From Chromatiaceae bacterium (GTDB lineage Bacteria > Pseudomonadota > Gammaproteobacteria > Chromatiales > Chromatiaceae): DNA of 47,835 nucleotides. Both the position numbers and the translations under genes were made by a program. The stretch lies in contig PWTO01000098.1 of assembly GCA_003562815.1 (NCBI GenBank), forward strand, positions 1 to 47,835, in the 5' to 3' direction. Below the pieces are notes generated by a model, which was given only the letters and a program-made list of their open reading frames with translations, was not told the origin of the DNA and searched no databases. Below, one piece after another: positions 44,096 through 47,835 of the stretch (position 1 is the stretch's first letter; each line of letters starts with the position of its first letter).

Positions 44096-45573
44096 CGAGT
44101 TGCCTGCCGCATCTGATCGCGGCGCCAATTCTGCTGCCGCTGCATGCCGCCCTGCTGCTGTTTCTGTGGCCGCAGCCTTGGCGCTTGATCAGCCTGCTGG
44201 TGGCCGGCCTGACGCTGGTGGCCACGGCCTTGCTCCTCGACTGCACCCTGACCCAAGGCGGGATCGATTATGCCCTCGGCGCCTGGCAGCGACCGCTGGG
44301 CGTGCACTGGCGCCTGGATGCCATCGGCGCGCTGCTGTTGCTGACGACCAGTGTACTGATGCTTGCCGTGCTGGTGGCCATGATGCGCGCGCCCGCCTCA
44401 GTGCCGGGTGTATCGACTCAGGATCAGTCGTATCTGATGCCGCTGTGTCTGTTCCTCTGGACCGGGTTGAGCGTGCTGTTTACCGCCGCCGACCTGTTCC
44501 AGCTCTATGTCGCGCTCGAACTCGTGACCCTGTCGGCGGTCGCCCTGGTGGCGCTGGGGCGCGACAGCCGGGCGCTGGATGCCGCGACCCGTTATCTGTT
44601 TGCGGCCGTGTTTGGCTCCCTGCTCTATCTGCTCGGACTGGCGCTGCTCTATGGCCAGTACGCGGTACTCGATGTCGGCCTGCTCGGCGAGCGGATGCAG
44701 GCCGAGGCGCTGCTCACCGACGCGCTGGCGATCACTGCGATCACCCTGGGGCTGCTGCTGAAGGCCGCGCTGGTGCCCTTGCATTTCTGGCTCCCGGCCG
44801 CGCATAGCCGCGCCAAACCAGGCGTCAGCGCGCTGTTGTCGGGCCTGGTAGTGGCGTCCGGCAGCTATCTGCTACTGCGCCTGTGGTTGGGGCCGTTTCA
44901 GCCCTGGTTGCAACCGCCGGTGAGCACCCTACTCGGGGCCATCGGCGCCGCAACCATGCTGTGGGGCGCGCTGCAAGCGCTGCAGCAACGGCGCCTGAAA
45001 CGGGTCATCGCCTATTCCACGGTCTCTCAGAGTGGGCTTATCTTGCTGGCTCTGCCACTTGCGCTGGGCGAGGGGTCAGCGTTCGTCGGCGCCATCCTGC
45101 TGATGGTCAATCACGCCCTAGCCAAGGCCGCACTGTTTCTGTCGGCGGGCCTGTTGGTGCGCCAGGCCGGACACGACCATCTCAGCCGTCTGGGCCAGGC
45201 CTGTGGGCCCCTGGCGCCGGTCTGGCTAGCCTTCGCCTTGGCCGCGCTGGCGTTGATCGGTGCACCGCCGAGCCTGGGCTTCGCCGGCAAATGGGCCTTG
45301 CTGCAAGCCGCCGTCGCCCAGCACGCCTGGGGCTGGCTGGGGCTGATTGTGCTGAGCAGTCTGCTGACCCTGGCTTATCTGTATCGGGTCGCGGCGCCAG
45401 CGCTCGGCCCGTCGTCCTCCCAGACATGCCCAATCACCGACGGCCCCACGGCGATCGCCTGGAGCGAGTACGCGATCGTATTGCTGTTGGCCGGGCTGGC
45501 CTTCACGCTCGGCCTGTTGATCCTGCCCCTGGTGCCGGCCCTCGAAGCGGTCGGTGCAGGACTGCCGACATGA
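44092..45573 (+). CDS. mrpD: Proton-conducting antiporter subunit D (MrpD/NuoN-like)
   Basis: Large proton-transporting membrane subunit with about 13-14 helices. The 493-residue product has the core Glu segment LYVALELVTLSAVALVALGR, Lys-containing LLLKAALVPLHFWLPAAHSRAKPGVSALLSGLVV, and KRVIAYSTVSQSGLILLA plus NHALAKAALFLSAGLL, typical of MrpD/NuoN. GTG 44092 (or TTG 44089) overlaps the mrpC stop. It is followed in an ATGA overlap by a second antiporter-like subunit. Confidence 0.92.
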   Translation: MTSCLPHLIAAPILLPLHAALLLFLWPQPWRLISLLVAGLTLVATALLLDCTLTQGGIDYALGAWQRPLGVHWRLDAIGALLLLTTSVLMLAVLVAMMRAPASVPGVSTQDQSYLMPLCLFLWTGLSVLFTAADLFQLYVALELVTLSAVALVALGRDSRALDAATRYLFAAVFGSLLYLLGLALLYGQYAVLDVGLLGERMQAEALLTDALAITAITLGLLLKAALVPLHFWLPAAHSRAKPGVSALLSGLVVASGSYLLLRLWLGPFQPWLQPPVSTLLGAIGAATMLWGALQALQQRRLKRVIAYSTVSQSGLILLALPLALGEGSAFVGAILLMVNHALAKAALFLSAGLLVRQAGHDHLSRLGQACGPLAPVWLAFALAALALIGAPPSLGFAGKWALLQAAVAQHAWGWLGLIVLSSLLTLAYLYRVAAPALGPSSSQTCPITDGPTAIAWSEYAIVLLLAGLAFTLGLLILPLVPALEAVGAGLPT

Positions 45574-47114
45574 CGCTGGACCCCAACCTCCTGTTGCTGC
45601 TGGCCCTCTTGGTCCCTTGGCTGATCCTGCTGTTGGGGCTCAGCGTGCATGGCCGCTCCTTGGCCGCCTGGCTGACGTGCGCCGCCGCTTGGCCGGCACT
45701 CGGGGTCTTGCTGTTCGCCGCGCCTGAGCAACCCTTGCATCTGGCGCTGGGGCCGCTAGTGTTCACCAGCACTCAGGAGGCCGACTGGCTGACGTTGATC
45801 GGCGTCCTGCTCTGGAGTCTGCTGCTGCCCTATAGCTGTGCCTGGAGCCTGCGTCAGGCGCCTGAGCGCGCGTGGGTGCTCCAAGGCTGGCTGCTGGCGA
45901 CCTTGGGTGCCAGCCTGATCACGTTATTCGCCGCCGATCTGCTGGCCTTCTATCTCGGCTTCGCGCTCACCAGTTTCTTTGCCTGGGGGCTCATTCTGTA
46001 CGGCAAGGGCGCCGCCGCGCGTTATGCCGCCTGGGTCTATGTGAGCCTGATGCTGGTGGCAGAGCTGTGCCTGCTGATCGGGTTGGCGGCACTCGCCAAC
46101 CAGGGGGATCTGAGTTTCGGCGCGGTTGCCGATGGCCGCCTGGGTGGGGTGCCGCTGGCGCTGTTCGGCCTTGGTTGCGCGATCAAAATGGGCCTCCTCG
46201 GCGTGCATGGCTGGCTGCCGCTGGCGCATGGCAGCGCGGTGTTGCCGGGCAGTGCCCTGCTCAGCGGTCTGCTGGTCAAGTTCGGGCTGTTGGCCTGGTG
46301 GCATGTCGCGGCGACCAGCACCACCCTGACCGACCTCGGTTGGCCGTTGGCACTGCTCGGGCTGGCCGGGGCGGTGTATGGCGCCGTGCTGGGGCTGTTG
46401 CAGGCGGCGCCCAAGCGCGTGCTCGCCTACTCCACCGTCAGTCAAATGGGCCTGCTCACCCTGGCCCTGGGCGCAGCCCTGGCCAGTGCCGACCCGACCT
46501 ACCAGCCTTTGGTCGAGGGCTTCGCGATTCACCATGCGTTGACCAAGACGCTGGCCTTCCTGGCCTTGGGGATCATCGTCAGCGCTCACCCCAACCTGCA
46601 ACGGTTGGGCTGGCTGGGCCTGGCTTGGGTGCTACTATCGCTCTCTGGAGCCCCCTTCACCAGTGGCGCCAGCGCCAAGGCCGGACTGCTCGAACTGGTG
46701 CAAGCGGCCGGGTTTCCGGATTGGCTCAGCGGCGTGCTGAGCCTGACCTCGCTGCTGAGCGCAGCGATCCTGACGCATCTTCTGCTGCGGGTGCGCGCCG
46801 AGCCCGGCACCGAGGCGCTCGTCGGCCTCGGCCAGTGGTTGCCCTGGTCACTGTTGTTTGGCCTCTGCCTGCTGCTGCCGCTGGCGCTCCCCGGCGGTTG
46901 GTATCCCGGCGAGTTCTGGCCGCTGGCGATGGGCATTGGACTGGCGTGGCTCTGGCGCGGTCGCTGGCACTTACCGGCCACTGCCGGCGCGCCCCGGCTG
47001 CCGGCCTTGGGTGTGCGCTTGGAGCGGCGACTCCAGCGCTGGCAGGTTCTGGGTCGCTCGATGCTAGTCCTGGCGCTGGTCCTGCTGTTGAGCCTCTTGG
47101 TCTCGCAATACTAG
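45570..47114 (+). CDS. Second proton-conducting antiporter subunit (MrpD/MrpA N-terminal-like)
   Basis: The 514-residue product is another NuoL/M/N-family transporter: FYLGFALTSFFAWGLILYG in place of the usual Glu-rich helix (VALELxS), CAIKMGLLGVHGWLPLAHGSAVLPGSALLSGLLVKFGLL with transporting lysines, KRVLAYSTVSQMGLLTLAL and IHHALTKTLAFLALGI. It lacks the DUF4040 end of MrpA. It may stand in for the missing MrpA N-terminal antiporter module, or be a duplicated MrpD. ATGA overlap with the upstream gene; last of the operon. The first transporting glutamate appears replaced in this copy. Confidence 0.85.
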   Translation: MTLDPNLLLLLALLVPWLILLLGLSVHGRSLAAWLTCAAAWPALGVLLFAAPEQPLHLALGPLVFTSTQEADWLTLIGVLLWSLLLPYSCAWSLRQAPERAWVLQGWLLATLGASLITLFAADLLAFYLGFALTSFFAWGLILYGKGAAARYAAWVYVSLMLVAELCLLIGLAALANQGDLSFGAVADGRLGGVPLALFGLGCAIKMGLLGVHGWLPLAHGSAVLPGSALLSGLLVKFGLLAWWHVAATSTTLTDLGWPLALLGLAGAVYGAVLGLLQAAPKRVLAYSTVSQMGLLTLALGAALASADPTYQPLVEGFAIHHALTKTLAFLALGIIVSAHPNLQRLGWLGLAWVLLSLSGAPFTSGASAKAGLLELVQAAGFPDWLSGVLSLTSLLSAAILTHLLLRVRAEPGTEALVGLGQWLPWSLLFGLCLLLPLALPGGWYPGEFWPLAMGIGLAWLWRGRWHLPATAGAPRLPALGVRLERRLQRWQVLGRSMLVLALVLLLSLLVSQY

Positions 47115-47253
47115 AAAGACCCGGTCATGGTGCGCTGCGACCATCAAGGCTGTCGGCGGTCGCGTTGACAGAATCCGGCAACGCCAAGTAATGCAGGCGC
47201 TTAAGCTCCCGCCGACCATGCGCCACCGAGTCGAGCACCGCATTGACGAAACC

Positions 47254-47664
47254 CTAGGCGCTCGGGACATAGGCGAAGGACCGCGCGCCGATAAAATTGA
47301 ACAACATCGCCACCCCAGAGCCTGCGGCCAAGGGCAACACCGGCCAGGCCGCGAGTGCTGGCCAGGCCATCAGTACCCCAGCATAGACGCCCAAATTGAT
47401 CAGCGCGCCGAGGCCCTGCACCGCCACATAACGCCCATACTCGCGCGATCGATTCCGCGAGGCCCGCTGGCCGAAGGTAAAGCGCCGGTTCAGCCCCCAG
47501 GTGACCGTCACCGCCAGCGCGAAAGATAGCCAGCGCGACTCATACAAGTCCCAGCCGCCAACCCGAACCAGCCAGGTCAAGACCAAGGCATCCACGGCAA
47601 AACCGAGCGCCCCGACCGCCCCAAAGCGCCAGATTTGCCGCGCCAGAGACTGCGTCATCGCCAT
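47254..47664 (-). CDS. GtrA-like membrane protein
   Basis: Four-helix membrane protein of the GtrA family, often involved in moving lipid-linked sugars for cell-surface polysaccharides. The 136-residue product has IWRFGAVGALGFAVDALVLTWLV, RWLSFALAVTVTWGLNRRFTFGQ, and YVAVQGLGALINLGVYAGVLM and a last helix, ending ARSFAYVPSA. ATG 47664 or 47658. A 139-base gap separates it from the convergent antiporter operon; I see nothing in it. No glycosyltransferase neighbour is within the window. Confidence 0.9.
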   Translation of the reverse strand: MAMTQSLARQIWRFGAVGALGFAVDALVLTWLVRVGGWDLYESRWLSFALAVTVTWGLNRRFTFGQRASRNRSREYGRYVAVQGLGALINLGVYAGVLMAWPALAAWPVLPLAAGSGVAMLFNFIGARSFAYVPSA

Positions 47665-47758
47665 TGCAGCTACACACCTCGAAAGGCTGCGTGAGTGTGG
47701 GTCGTCCAGCGTGGACGTGATACGCTCATTAACACTGATTTGGAACCAGGATGCAGCA

Positions 47759-47835
47759 GTGACACTGTCGGCAAAGCGCCTTTCGCGGCTGAAGCTCCTC
47801 GGGTTGGGGCTGATCCTCGCCCTTCCGCCTGCAGG
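47759..47835 (+). CDS. Start of an exported protein (cut by window edge)
   Basis: From GTG 47759 the frame is open to the end of the window and reads VTLSAKRLSRLKLLGLGLIL followed by ALPPA, a typical signal peptide with basic n-region and hydrophobic core. CCAGGA lies nine bases before. It diverges from the GtrA gene. Only 25 codons are visible, so no function can be given and the call depends on sequence beyond the edge. Confidence 0.45.
   Translation, partial: MTLSAKRLSRLKLLGLGLILALPPA

Overview
The window looks like chromosomal DNA of a high-GC gammaproteobacterial sulfur oxidiser, most likely a purple sulfur bacterium of the Chromatiaceae. The main evidence is the oxidative-type dsrA and dsrB start at the left edge, a cysteine-less DsrC paralogue, a soluble HoxUYH [NiFe]-hydrogenase module, and typical gammaproteobacterial cell-wall, mre and mla gene orders. 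There are no photosynthesis genes here, so phototrophy is inferred from taxonomy only. Both edges cut genes (dsrB on the left, a signal-peptide ORF on the right). I see no tRNA, rRNA, insertion sequence or CRISPR array.

Layout. 1-2.2 kb: dsrAB on the minus strand, with a candidate sigma-70 promoter inside a perfect inverted repeat and a long, hairpin-rich leader. 2.2-4.4 kb: a divergent plus-strand set of a small ORF, a helical-repeat-like protein, a stand-alone Cas6/Cmx6-like RNA endonuclease homologue, and then a DsrC/TusE-fold protein without its cysteines (RspA type). 4.4-8.4 kb: DUF6489, an unknown ORF, hslO, wrbA, hda and a zinc-ribbon membrane protein. 8.5-13.2 kb: hoxU-hoxY-hoxH, a maturation protease and serB. 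13.2-16.8 kb: minus-strand HDOD protein, a small orphan ORF with a strong terminator, metA and an unknown P-loop ATPase.

17-24.8 kb (plus): a STAS-MlaE / MlaF / MlaD lipid-transport set, then an HtrA/DegQ protease, a response regulator, a histidine kinase and a YceI protein, which look like an envelope-stress operon. 24.8-29 kb: an EF-G paralogue, an L,D-transpeptidase convergent with a small Lpp-like lipoprotein ending in lysine, and a chorismate-lyase-like protein. 29-39.5 kb (minus): one long cell-elongation cluster, mreBCD-mrdA-rodA-mltB-rlpA-dacC, followed by a class IV aminotransferase, a YbeD-like protein and lipB. Here mreC appears to start with the rare codon AUU.

39.9-47.1 kb (plus): gatC-gatA (gatB not adjacent), then a seven-gene Mrp/Mnh-type cation/proton antiporter operon of unusual composition. 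The right edge has a GtrA-like protein and the beginning of an exported protein.

The best candidate for an undescribed system is the 2.2-4.4 kb set: a Cas6-family protein with no CRISPR context, placed between the dsr operon and a cysteine-less DsrC homologue.
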